Below, in pieces: positions 1-5,631 of a DNA stretch of 14,806 nucleotides. The stretch is taken from positions 1 through 14,806 of the forward strand of contig DJUV01000160.1 of assembly GCA_002440625.1 (NCBI GenBank), read 5' to 3'. The translations under genes were made by a program, and so were the position numbers. Position 1 is the stretch's first letter; each line of letters opens with the position of its first letter. The DNA is from Rhodobacteraceae bacterium UBA6273. Its GTDB lineage: Bacteria > Pseudomonadota > Alphaproteobacteria > Rhodobacterales > Rhodobacteraceae. The notes under the pieces were generated by a model that worked only from the letters and a program-made list of their open reading frames with translations, searched no databases and was not told where the DNA came from.

Positions 1-138
1 GCCGATCATCGAGGTGGCGGTGAAGGGGGCGTGAAACAGCCAGTGCCCGCCGAGGATGCCGATGAAGGTCAAGGGGATCGGGGTCAGGATCACCAGCGGC
101 ACCCGGAACGAGCCGAACTGGGCGACGACGAGGATGTC
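1..138 (-). pseudogene. RND efflux pump (AcrB/HAE1-type) gene fragment
   Basis: Read on the minus strand from about 138 toward the left edge, the sequence encodes ILVVAQFGSFRVPLVILTPI, then PLTFIGILGGHW and FTATSMIG. This pattern matches a transmembrane stretch in the second half of AcrB-type RND permeases, which export small molecules across the envelope using proton flow. There is no start codon and the first half of the gene is absent: upstream of about 138 the sequence belongs to a GreA-like gene in another frame. The rest of the RND gene would lie left of the window. I infer a recombination or deletion junction, so this is a 5'-truncated remnant. Confidence in the family is high; the exact edge is uncertain by about 10 bases. 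Confidence 0.8.
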
Positions 139-517
139 CGAACCGCATCCCAATCAGAGTTGCGCCCAGCAGTGACGCGACCGGGATGATGCCCAGGTGC
201 CGGATTGAATGTCGTGCCCGTTGCACCAGCAGGCCCGAGGCCACGGCACCACCGCCCGCCGCATACGAAACCTGGCTTCCGCCAACCACGATGTCTCGCT
301 CTATCGGCTCACGGCACGGCTCCGTGTTAACGATCTTGTCGTGAAGGACATAGGCCAACAGGGCCCAGGACGGCCCCCGGTCCCGCTCACAGATTTCCAG
401 ATGCTCCAGAAGATAATTGCAATCCGACTCCGGCAATAACGCCCCCATTCGCGGCCTCGTTCGTGCGCCAGCGACAGGTTGCAGGACATTGGTTCGGGGG
501 GTGATATAACTGACCAT
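130..517 (-). pseudogene. GreA/GreB/Rnk-like regulator, 3' end replaced
   Basis: The minus-strand reading frame starts at ATG 517-515, with GAGGAG at 528-523 five bases before it. It begins MVSYITPRT and continues through LPESDCNYLLEHLEIC, DIVVGGSQVSY and IIPVASLLGATLIGMRFG. The last part is the FKBP-like C-terminal signature of GreA/GreB/Rnk proteins, which act at the RNA polymerase secondary channel. It closely resembles SLLGATLIGMKVG in the gene at 1829. After MRFG (codon near 137-139) the frame stays open but reads out-of-frame RND sequence to the window edge, so the final roughly 20 residues of the domain are missing. A shorter start at ATG 448 is possible, but it lacks the ribosome site. 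The product is probably a non-functional fusion. Confidence 0.72.
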
Positions 518-599
518 GACGTCTCCTCAGACGGCGTGTCGTCGCAGGGTGTTTGGGAAAGCGAGGAGGCCCCGGGAGGTTTGGCAGGCGCGAGCCTAG

Positions 600-696
600 A
601 CCGCCCGGGGATGCGGGCGGTTCAGCAGAGGAAACCGGAAATGGTTCTGATGCGGCACCATGCGGTCAGGCTAGGTACCCGTCCGGGGCATGTCAA
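600..696 (-). promoter_or_regulatory. Promoter and 5' leader of the minus-strand GreA-like gene
   Basis: Read on the minus strand, TTGACA (696-691) is followed after 17 bases by TAGCCT (673-668), a plausible sigma-70 promoter. TGACCGCATG (668-659) overlaps the -10. The predicted leader holds a perfect 8-bp inverted repeat, ACCGCCCG/CGGGCGGT, at 600-621 with a 6-base loop. The same elements occur upstream of the genes at 1046 and 1829, which supports a functional leader. The remaining bases between 518 and 792 show no convincing coding content. Confidence 0.5.
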
Positions 697-792
697 CCTG
701 GGCAGGTCTTGCGAGGGAGCCGGTATGTTTCAGGATTTCGACCGTGTCAGCGCCTTTGCGCCGAGCCGGTCACAGGACGGCACGCGGCCCGA

Positions 793-940
793 TTGAAAGC
801 GCGGGCGGCGATGACCATATGGGGGACATGTGGATGTTCGATTTCCATATAAGGGTTCTGCGCGCTGCAGGAACTCTGCTGAACCGCCGGTAGCCCCGGG
901 CAGCACAAGCGTGCGCGCTTGCCGACGCCCCGGGGTTTTC
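793..940 (+). promoter_or_regulatory. Promoter and structured leader of the DUF1127 gene
   Basis: TTGAAA (793-798) is followed after 17 bases by CATATG (816-821), within GATGACCATATG (810-821), a motif shared with the promoter at 1637. TATAAG at 848-853 is an alternative -10. GAACCGCC (881-888) begins the leader element shared with the two neighbouring GreA-like genes. Next come a hairpin with arms CAAGCG (906-911) and CGCTTG (916-921), and a possible outer stem CCCCGGG (894-900)/CCCGGGG, followed by TTTT. It could act as an attenuator or an RNA 3' end. The remainder to 1045 holds nothing else I recognise. Confidence 0.4.
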
Positions 941-1045
941 CAATCCGACCTCTCACGATCCGTCTGAACCAGGCCGACCCGTCCGCGGGTGGCCCGCGTC
1001 TGTGCGGTGCGAGGGATTCAGTGGTTTTCCAAAGTGGAGAAAGCA

Positions 1046-1351
1046 ATGTCCGTCTACATCACCCCCGGGACCCGGCAAGGCAGCGACAGCATCAGCGGCA
1101 AGGCCCCGGCGATATCCTTCCTCCTGCGCTGGTGGAAAAGCGCGGTCCGCGGCTGGCAAAGGCGCAAGATGATCGCGGCCCTGGCCGCGCTAGATGATCG
1201 CATCCTGCTGGACATCGGACTGTGCCGCGGGGACATCGACGACTTTGTCGATGGTCTGAGCAGCGCAGAGCTGCGGATGGTGCCGGTGACGCCCGCACCG
1301 GTGACAGCGACGCAGGATAGGTCCTACGCTGACCTGCGCCGGGCCGCATGA
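1046..1351 (+). CDS. DUF1127 domain small protein
   Basis: The 101-residue protein begins MSVYITPGT. I chose ATG 1046 because GGAG at 1036-1039 sits just before it; the same frame is open further upstream to 989 without a ribosome site. The C-terminal half, from about residue 31 (FLLRWWKSAVRGWQRRKM) to DDRILLDIGLCRGDIDDFVDGL, is the arginine-rich amphipathic helix plus L-x-DIGL-x-R-x-DI signature of DUF1127 (YjiS-like) proteins. Members in alphaproteobacteria are small, stress-induced, and in some cases linked to RNA turnover and phosphate or carbon metabolism. No membrane segment or signal peptide is visible. The N-terminus resembles that of the neighbouring minus-strand GreA-like gene (MVSYITPRT). 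Confidence 0.85.
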   Translation: MSVYITPGTRQGSDSISGKAPAISFLLRWWKSAVRGWQRRKMIAALAALDDRILLDIGLCRGDIDDFVDGLSSAELRMVPVTPAPVTATQDRSYADLRRAA

Positions 1352-1370
1352 GGCGCGGTCGGACCACGGG

Positions 1371-1392
1371 CCGCGCGCCCTGCGGCGCGCGG
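1371..1392 (+). other. GC-rich intercistronic hairpin
   Basis: CCGCGCGCC (1371-1379) and GGCGCGCGG (1384-1392) form a perfect 9-bp stem with a 4-base loop, between the DUF1127 stop and the next ribosome site. There is no T-run after it, so it is more likely a processing or stability element than an intrinsic terminator. Confidence 0.5.
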
Positions 1393-1424
1393 GTCCCGGC
1401 ACATCAGGCAGAAGGAGGCGGCAC

Positions 1425-1640
1425 ATGATGCTGTGCAAAGCGGATTTCGAAGACCTTTTCCCCGACCTCTTCGGTCCTGGCGCGTCGAAGGGGTCAAGCC
1501 GGCACCTGGTGGGAACCGGACTGGCCGAGCACACGCGCTCACCTGCGCCGTCTGCCGCCGCCGAGCGCGTGGCCGCCGAAGCCGGGACGATCCTTGACCT
1601 CGCGTCCCGGCCGAAAACCCGGATCGGCACCGCAAATTGA
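1425..1640 (+). CDS. Small hypothetical protein downstream of DUF1127
   Basis: A 71-residue frame starts MMLCKADFEDLFPDLFGPGA. It has a strong ribosome site, AAGGAGG at 1412-1418, six bases before ATG 1425 and nine before a second ATG at 1428. That site is the main reason to believe the gene is real. The acidic and aromatic N-terminus (DFEDLFPDLF) looks like a defined short motif; the remainder is Ala/Arg-rich and low in complexity. No membrane segment is seen. It follows the DUF1127 gene by 73 bases and may be co-transcribed with it. I do not recognise the family and assign no function. Confidence 0.5.
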   Translation: MMLCKADFEDLFPDLFGPGASKGSSRHLVGTGLAEHTRSPAPSAAAERVAAEAGTILDLASRPKTRIGTAN

Positions 1641-1733
1641 CTCCCTGAACTGCGCCTTGCAGGATGACCTTATGAGCCTGGTTTCGTTCCTTTTCTGGAT
1701 TCATTTTCCAAACCGCCACCTGCCCGGGGCGGT
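1637..1733 (+). promoter_or_regulatory. Promoter and 5' leader of the GreA-like gene at 1829
   Basis: TTGACT (1637-1642), overlapping the stop codon of the previous frame, is followed after 17 bases by CAGGAT (1660-1665). GATGACCTTATG (1663-1674) matches the motif at 810-821. An inverted repeat ACCGCC (1712-1717)/GGCGGT (1728-1733) follows. The distance from TGACC to the AACCGCC element is 45 bases, exactly as in the minus-strand promoter at 600-696. The rest of 1734-1814 shows no gene. Confidence 0.45.
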
Positions 1734-1828
1734 CTGAGCGCGCGCACGCTTGGCGACTGCTACGGGTCCTTCACCATATCCCCCAACCCGAAGTGAACCA
1801 CGGCGGCGGCCCCGCCAGAGGAGCAAAC

Positions 1829-2287
1829 ATGACCTATACGACGGACGAGCGCCTTGCCGGCGATCCGATCGGCTACGCAATCCTGTGTCAGCACGCCGTT
1901 ACCAGCGTCCTGACGAGGACCGACCGACGTGCCCTGGTGGACCACATTCTGCGTGCCGACAAAATCGGCACAGGGGCCCTTGCCCTGTTGGCACGGCTTC
2001 TCGGCCTCAAGCTTCTGTATGCGGCGATTGTGGAGGACGGTAGGATCGGCACCCGGATCGCGGCGGGCGGCTCGCGGGTGATCTATGCCGTGGACGACCT
2101 GCCGCCGCAGTCGGGAAAGCTGTTCCACCACGACGAATTTGCCGAGGAAGACAATGGCATCCCTGTCGGATCGCTGCTGGGCGCGACCCTGATAGGCATG
2201 AAGGTGGGCACCCAGGGACCGCTGCTGCAGGCCGACGGAACCCTGCGCCGGGTGCATCTGCTCGGCGTCGAGGGTCCTGACGCCTAG
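1829..2287 (+). CDS. GreA/GreB/Rnk-type RNA polymerase-associated regulator
   Basis: A 152-residue protein beginning MTYTTDERLAGDPIGYAIL. ATG 1829 is chosen because GAGGAG (1817-1822) precedes it by six bases; the frame is open upstream to 1793. Residues from about 75 onward (GGSRVIYAVDD, then GIPVGSLLGATLIGMKVGT and a final PLLQADGTLRRVHLLGVE region) fit the FKBP-like C-terminal domain of GreA/GreB and Rnk. The N-terminal helical part is short and lacks a recognisable acidic coiled-coil tip, so transcript cleavage activity is doubtful. A role as a polymerase secondary-channel or nucleoside-diphosphate-kinase regulator is inferred from family only. The domain is complete, unlike the paralogue at 130-517. 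Confidence 0.75.
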   Translation: MTYTTDERLAGDPIGYAILCQHAVTSVLTRTDRRALVDHILRADKIGTGALALLARLLGLKLLYAAIVEDGRIGTRIAAGGSRVIYAVDDLPPQSGKLFHHDEFAEEDNGIPVGSLLGATLIGMKVGTQGPLLQADGTLRRVHLLGVEGPDA

Positions 2288-2347
2288 GCAAGCTTGGCGA
2301 ACCCCTGGGGACTTCCGGGTCCCTGCAACACGACAATCGAGAAAGAC

Positions 2348-2505
2348 ATGACCATGACAACGAACCAACCCTCCGCTTCGGAGCGGCTGCCGAAAATCCA
2401 CCTGGACAAGACCCTGGTTGGCCGTCTGGAAGCCCTTGCTGCGTCCGTGACGAGACGCGCGCCGGACGATCGGCAGCGAGGTTACCTATCGTGGCCGACC
2501 CCCCT
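2348..2505 (+). pseudogene. rnk-like nucleoside diphosphate kinase regulator, internally deleted and truncated
   Basis: ATG 2348 (or 2354) opens a frame with LPKIHLDKTLVGRLEALAAS and VTRRAPD, the usual N-terminus of Rhodobacterales Rnk-like regulators. In-frame homology stops near 2468. At 2469 a different frame reads IGSEVTYR, the start of the C-terminal domain in that family. About 20-25 codons normally between the two are missing and the frame has shifted. Sequence after about 2505 belongs to the antisense DUF1403 gene. I therefore see two events: an internal deletion, and loss of the 3' end at a recombination boundary. Product function is not expected. Confidence 0.7.
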
Positions 2506-3135
2506 CACAGCGGCTCGGTGACAGCACAGCCGCAGATCCTCGCCTCGCAGGCGCAGGTCGCGCGCCGTCATCACCGGGCCCAGAAGCGGCAGCAGGTGAT
2601 CCCGCCCCAAGGCCCGCGACAGCACCGCATCCGCCAAGATCAGGGCCGCGATCTCGCCCCGCGGACTGTCGGTCAGCACGGCTTCAAGGGTCAGCGCCGC
2701 GCGGTCCACCGGGGTTGGCCCAGTGGCATCAAGGCTTAAGGCAATCCGCTCGGGCGCGACACCCTCCAGCGTACGGCCCAGATTTGAGACCGAGATCGGC
2801 CGCGACACGGCGCGCGACCACTGACGCAAGATGTTTCCCGCAGGGCCGGGATCATCGCCTGCCTTGGTAAGATGCAGGGCATCACGCATCGCACCGGCCC
2901 CTTCCCGGCGTCCCGCGATGCCCGCTGAAACCTCTGCTGCCGCCAGCGCCAGCCGTTCACGCCAAAGCGCCTGCGGCACATGGTCGGCTGACGTCGCTAG
3001 GTTGAGGTGCGCCAATGCGGCGCCTGATTTGAACGCTGCCACCTCGAGGGTTTCCGGAGGCGTGGCGGTGATCCAGCCCGGCAGCGGTGTCAGCATCGGC
3101 AAGGGTTCTGATGGCTTGATGCGGGATTTTCTCAT
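2482..3135 (-). pseudogene. DUF1403 family protein, 3'-truncated
   Basis: The minus-strand frame encodes 217 residues, beginning MRKSRIKPSEPLPMLTPLPG and continuing WITATPPETLEVAAFKSGAA, LHLTKAGDDPGPAGNI, and near the end LRGEDLRLCCHRAAV. This pattern is typical of DUF1403, a protein of unknown function found on Rhodobacterales and Rhizobiales plasmids. Full members are roughly 300 residues or more, so the C-terminal third is missing. After CCHRAAV the frame reads RGVGHDR and stops, and that stretch is the antisense of rnk-like sequence, which marks the junction near 2500-2510. No clear ribosome site precedes ATG 3135; an internal ATG before LTPLPGW is an alternative. It lies downstream of ccdAB on the same strand, 143 bases away. 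Confidence 0.7.
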
Positions 3136-3154
3136 GCGGCCACGCTAGTTTGCA

Positions 3155-3193
3155 ACGGCGCTTCTGGCTAGTCCATTGCACCAAAAGCGCCGT
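3155..3193. repeat. 13-bp inverted repeat upstream of DUF1403
   Basis: ACGGCGCTTCTGG (3155-3167) and CCAAAAGCGCCGT (3181-3193) are inverted copies with one mismatch, separated by 13 bases. The repeat lies 20 bases before the DUF1403 start codon. It could be an operator or, on the minus strand, a hairpin between ccdB and DUF1403. No T-run supports a terminator. Confidence 0.55.
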
Positions 3194-3278
3194 AGTTTTG
3201 TGATCGCCATTATGTCCAATAATCTTGCCTTATCGGACGTGAAGACATAGCGTCGCGGCCATGGCTGTTTCACCCGCC

Positions 3279-3572
3279 TCAGATACCGTCGATGAGGATA
3301 TCCAGCGCGCGTTTCAAGGCGTCGCGCTCTGGCGCAAGCGTGCCGATCCGCTCCTTGAGTTCGGTCCCCGGCACTGCCGCAAGCTCCTGCACCCGGACGA
3401 TCCAGGCCGTCCCTTCGACCCTCACCTCAGGCGTCAGCCCCGGAAAGGCGGTATAGCGCCCCGCCGCGCGCAGGGGGGCCACGATGCGCGACGCCGCGAT
3501 GCCGATGAGGTCGGTCTGCAGGTCGACGACAAGGCTGCCACTCGCCAGGCGGTAGACATCGAACTGCGCCAT
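3279..3572 (-). CDS. ccdB: CcdB family toxin (DNA gyrase inhibitor)
   Basis: A 97-residue protein starting MAQFDVYRLASGSLVVDLQT and ending RALDILIDGI. The layout matches CcdB: an N-terminal strand, VDLQTDLI, a central RIVAPL, an acidic middle, and the C-terminal helix ending in GI. F-plasmid CcdB poisons the GyrA subunit of DNA gyrase and uses the last three residues, Trp-Gly-Ile; here the Trp position is Asp, so potency or target preference may differ. It starts 12 bases after the ccdA stop, so the two are almost certainly co-transcribed. Together they form a post-segregational killing module. Confidence 0.88.
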   Translation of the reverse strand: MAQFDVYRLASGSLVVDLQTDLIGIAASRIVAPLRAAGRYTAFPGLTPEVRVEGTAWIVRVQELAAVPGTELKERIGTLAPERDALKRALDILIDGI

Positions 3573-3584
3573 CCCGAAGCCCGC

Positions 3585-3806
3585 TCAGAAGCTGCGGAAG
3601 GCTGCCAGAGGCAGGCCCTCGCGTGCCACTTCTTCGGCATAGGCGGCGATGGCGGCGCTGTTTTCCACACGCCAGAGCCGGTTGCGTTCGGCCTTCGCCG
3701 CCGCGGCGATCGCCGCCTCCGCCAGCCGCGACATGTTCAGGCCAAGGGCGCGCGCGGCCTCGGCCACCTCGGCGTCCAGTGTCAGGTTGACCTTGATCCG
3801 GCCCAT
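3585..3806 (-). CDS. ccdA: CcdA family antitoxin
   Basis: A 73-residue protein, MGRIKVNLTLDAEVAEAARA and onward. The N-terminal part (KVNLTLDAEVAEAARALGLN) fits the ribbon-helix-helix DNA-binding fold of CcdA. The C-terminal WRVENSAAIAAYAEEVAREG segment is the flexible toxin-binding tail, with the ENxxAIxAYxExVxxxG signature. It neutralises CcdB and probably represses its own promoter. GAGG lies seven bases before ATG on the minus strand. The divergent recombinase ATG is only 22 bases away, so a CcdA operator here could also affect that gene. Confidence 0.88.
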   Translation of the reverse strand: MGRIKVNLTLDAEVAEAARALGLNMSRLAEAAIAAAAKAERNRLWRVENSAAIAAYAEEVAREGLPLAAFRSF

Positions 3807-3828
3807 CGTGCCCTCTTGAAGTATCGGT

Positions 3829-4878
3829 ATGGAACAGGAGTATACGTTGAGCGGACCCGAAGATCAAGACAGGCCCGCCCTGCCCGCTTCCCTCGCCGGT
3901 TCCGGTGCGCTTGACCGCCTCGTCGACACCGCACGCGACTACGCTCGCCAGGCCGCTTCGGAAAACACGCTCAAGGCCTATGCCAAGGACTGGGCCGCCT
4001 TCACCCGCTGGTGCCGGTTGCGCGGGGCGGAGGTGCTGCCGCCCTCCCCTGCCCTCATCGGCCTCTATATCGCCGATCTGGCGGCCCCCCAGGGCAAGAC
4101 CCCTGCCCTTTCCGTGTCTTCCATCGAGCGCCGCCTCTCGGGTCTGACCTGGTCCTATGCGCAGCGCGGCGAAAAGCTCGATCGCAAGGATCGCCATATC
4201 GCCACCGTGCTGGCCGGCATCCGCCGCAAGCACGCGCGGCCGCCGGCGCAGAAGGAAGCAATCCTGCCGGAGGATCTGCGCGCCATGCTGGCCACCCTGC
4301 CGCATGACCTCCGGGGCCTGCGCGACCGCGCGATCCTGCTCATTGGCTTTGCCGGCGGCCTGAGGCGGTCAGAGATCGTCTCCCTCGACCATGGCAAGGA
4401 CGACACGCCCGATAGCGGCGGCTGGGTCGAGATCCTCGACGACGGCGTCCTAATCCGCCTGCGCGGCAAGACCGGCTGGCGCGAGGTCGAGATCGCGCGG
4501 GGGTCTTCCGACGCGACCTGCCCGGTCCATGCCCTGAGCCAATGGCTGCACTACGCCCGGATCGACTTCGGCCCGATCTTCACCGCCGTCTCGCGAAGCA
4601 GCCTCAAAGCCACCCCCGACCGCCTCTCCGACAAGCACGTCGCGCGGCTGATCAAGCAGACGGTGCGGGATGCCGGCCTCCGCCCCGACCTGCCCGAAGC
4701 CGAGCGGATCAGGCTCTATTCCGGCCATTCGCTGCGCGCCGGCCTCGCCTCCTCCGCAGAGGTCGACGAGCGCTACGTCCAGAAGCACCTCGGCCATGCC
4801 TCGGCCGAAATGACCCGCCGTTACCAGCGCCGCCGGGACCGGTTCCGGGTGAACCTCACCAAGGCCGCAGGGCTCTGA
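3829..4878 (+). CDS. Tyrosine-type site-specific recombinase/integrase
   Basis: A 349-residue protein with an N-terminal SAM-like core-binding domain (about 30-135: SENTLKAYAKDWAAFTRWCR) and a C-terminal catalytic domain. Catalytic residues are all visible: R179 in GGLRRSE, K214 in RGKTGW, H300 and R303 in GHSLRAG, H323 in LGHAS, and nucleophile Y332 in RRYQRR. It should cut and join DNA through a 3'-phosphotyrosine, serving integration, excision or multimer resolution. ATG 3829 has no ribosome site; TTG 3847 has AGGAG (3836-3840) six bases before it and may be the true start, giving 343 residues. The gene diverges from ccdA with a very short shared control region. Confidence 0.92.
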   Translation: MEQEYTLSGPEDQDRPALPASLAGSGALDRLVDTARDYARQAASENTLKAYAKDWAAFTRWCRLRGAEVLPPSPALIGLYIADLAAPQGKTPALSVSSIERRLSGLTWSYAQRGEKLDRKDRHIATVLAGIRRKHARPPAQKEAILPEDLRAMLATLPHDLRGLRDRAILLIGFAGGLRRSEIVSLDHGKDDTPDSGGWVEILDDGVLIRLRGKTGWREVEIARGSSDATCPVHALSQWLHYARIDFGPIFTAVSRSSLKATPDRLSDKHVARLIKQTVRDAGLRPDLPEAERIRLYSGHSLRAGLASSAEVDERYVQKHLGHASAEMTRRYQRRRDRFRVNLTKAAGL

Positions 4879-4901
4879 CGGCTACCAGCGCCTTTTCTTC
4901 A

Positions 4902-4925
4902 TCCGGAATAACCGTATAATCCGGA
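4902..4925 (+). promoter_or_regulatory. Promoter and autoregulatory operator of the Phd/YefM antitoxin gene
   Basis: TATAAT at 4915-4920 is a perfect -10. TCCGGAATA (4902-4910) and TAATCCGGA (4917-4925) are inverted copies (8 of 9) with a 6-base spacer, overlapping the -10. This is where an autorepressing antitoxin would bind. The -35 (TTTTCT near 4893) is weak. Confidence 0.65.
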
Positions 4926-4946
4926 CCAGAGACCAAGGAGTATGCC

Positions 4947-5216
4947 ATGAAAACCATGTCCGCCACCCTCGCCAGCAAGGAATTCGGCCGATTCATCGAC
5001 GCGGCGCAGCGCGAACCCGTCCTGCTCACCAAGAAAGACCGTCCCGTCGCCGTCACGGTTTCGGTGGCCGATTGGGAAGAACTGACCGCCCTGCGCATCG
5101 AGCACGGCGTTGCAGCCGGTCTTGCCGATGTTGCCGAGGGGCGTGTGACGGAGATGACCGACGTTTCCCTTGAGCAACGCCTTGCGCGCTTCCGGACCCG
5201 GCTCCCTGAAGCATGA
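4947..5216 (+). CDS. Phd/YefM family antitoxin
   Basis: An 89-residue protein starting MKTMSATLASKEFGRFIDAA, with AAGGAG (4935-4940) six bases before ATG. Residues 1-55 follow the Phd/YefM fold: ASKEFGRFIDAAQREPVLLTKKDRPVAVTVSVADWEEL. The C-terminal tail is acidic and probably disordered until it binds toxin. It would neutralise the toxin encoded next and repress the shared promoter. Stop and toxin start overlap as ATGA at 5213-5216, so translation is coupled. Confidence 0.88.
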   Translation: MKTMSATLASKEFGRFIDAAQREPVLLTKKDRPVAVTVSVADWEELTALRIEHGVAAGLADVAEGRVTEMTDVSLEQRLARFRTRLPEA

Positions 5217-5548
5217 AGGTCTTCCTGACCCAGACCGCCGAGGACTGCCTTTGGGCAATCTGGGACCATGACCGGCTCTATTCGGAAATCCTCGCCGATG
5301 CTTTTCAGCGCGACATCGACCGGTTCATCCGGGATGCCATCGGCACCAACCCCGAGATCGGCCATGTCTGGCATACTCCACGCGGCATCCGGCGACTGAT
5401 CTTCCGCCGTCGCCACAACATCTTCTACGCCCTGCGCGACGGGGCCGCTTTCGTCCTGTTCATCTTTGACGGCCGCATGGAGATCAACCAGCAGATCGCA
5501 GAGTTCGGGCTGGACGTTGAGGGGTTGATCGTGCGCTCCGAGGACTGA
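5213..5548 (+). CDS. RelE/ParE superfamily toxin
   Basis: A 111-residue basic protein, MKVFLTQTAEDCLWAIWDHD and onward. It has the RelE/ParE pattern: an N-terminal strand, AEDCLWAIWDHDRLYSEILADAFQ helices, GTNPEIGHVWHTPRGIRRLIFRRRHNIFYAL in the core, and FVLFIFDGRMEI as the final strand. Such toxins either cut mRNA on ribosomes (RelE) or poison gyrase (ParE); the sequence alone does not decide. Pairing with a Phd/YefM antitoxin by a 4-base overlap makes it the second type II toxin-antitoxin module here. It is somewhat longer than the usual 90-100 residues. Confidence 0.85.
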   Translation: MKVFLTQTAEDCLWAIWDHDRLYSEILADAFQRDIDRFIRDAIGTNPEIGHVWHTPRGIRRLIFRRRHNIFYALRDGAAFVLFIFDGRMEINQQIAEFGLDVEGLIVRSED

Positions 5549-5631
5549 GCAATCACGTCTTCCCCTGCCGTACCCCGCCAACCGGTCGTTTACTCCTGAC
5601 ATCCGCAATTGCAAAAGAGGCCCCCTGCCCC

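Noticed and set aside
479..893. Several overlapping plus-strand frames between 479 and 893
   Set aside because: None has a ribosome site or a protein-like pattern. The stretch is better explained as the leader and promoter regions of the divergent genes.
1190..1630. Minus-strand frames over DUF1127 and the small gene at 1425
   Set aside because: Composition is low in complexity (Arg, Ala, Pro), and the plus strand has the DUF1127 signature and strong ribosome sites.
450..1830. FNR/Dnr-type box (TTGAT-N4-ATCAA) upstream of the stress-type genes
   Set aside because: I looked because such genes are often oxygen- or nitric-oxide-regulated, but found no acceptable match.
1760..2401. Minus-strand frame of 213 codons opposite the GreA-like gene
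   Set aside because: The plus strand encodes a recognisable GreA/Rnk domain with a good ribosome site; the antisense frame has no motif.
2704..2719. GTCCACCGGGGTTGGC, resembling the parS palindrome
   Set aside because: Only the left half matches. It is not palindromic and lies within the DUF1403 coding sequence, so it is likely chance.
3427..4305. Long minus-strand frame of 292 codons across ccdB, ccdA and the integrase start
   Set aside because: It is antisense to three well-supported genes, has Arg/Gly-rich composition typical of GC-rich shadow frames, and no recognisable domain.
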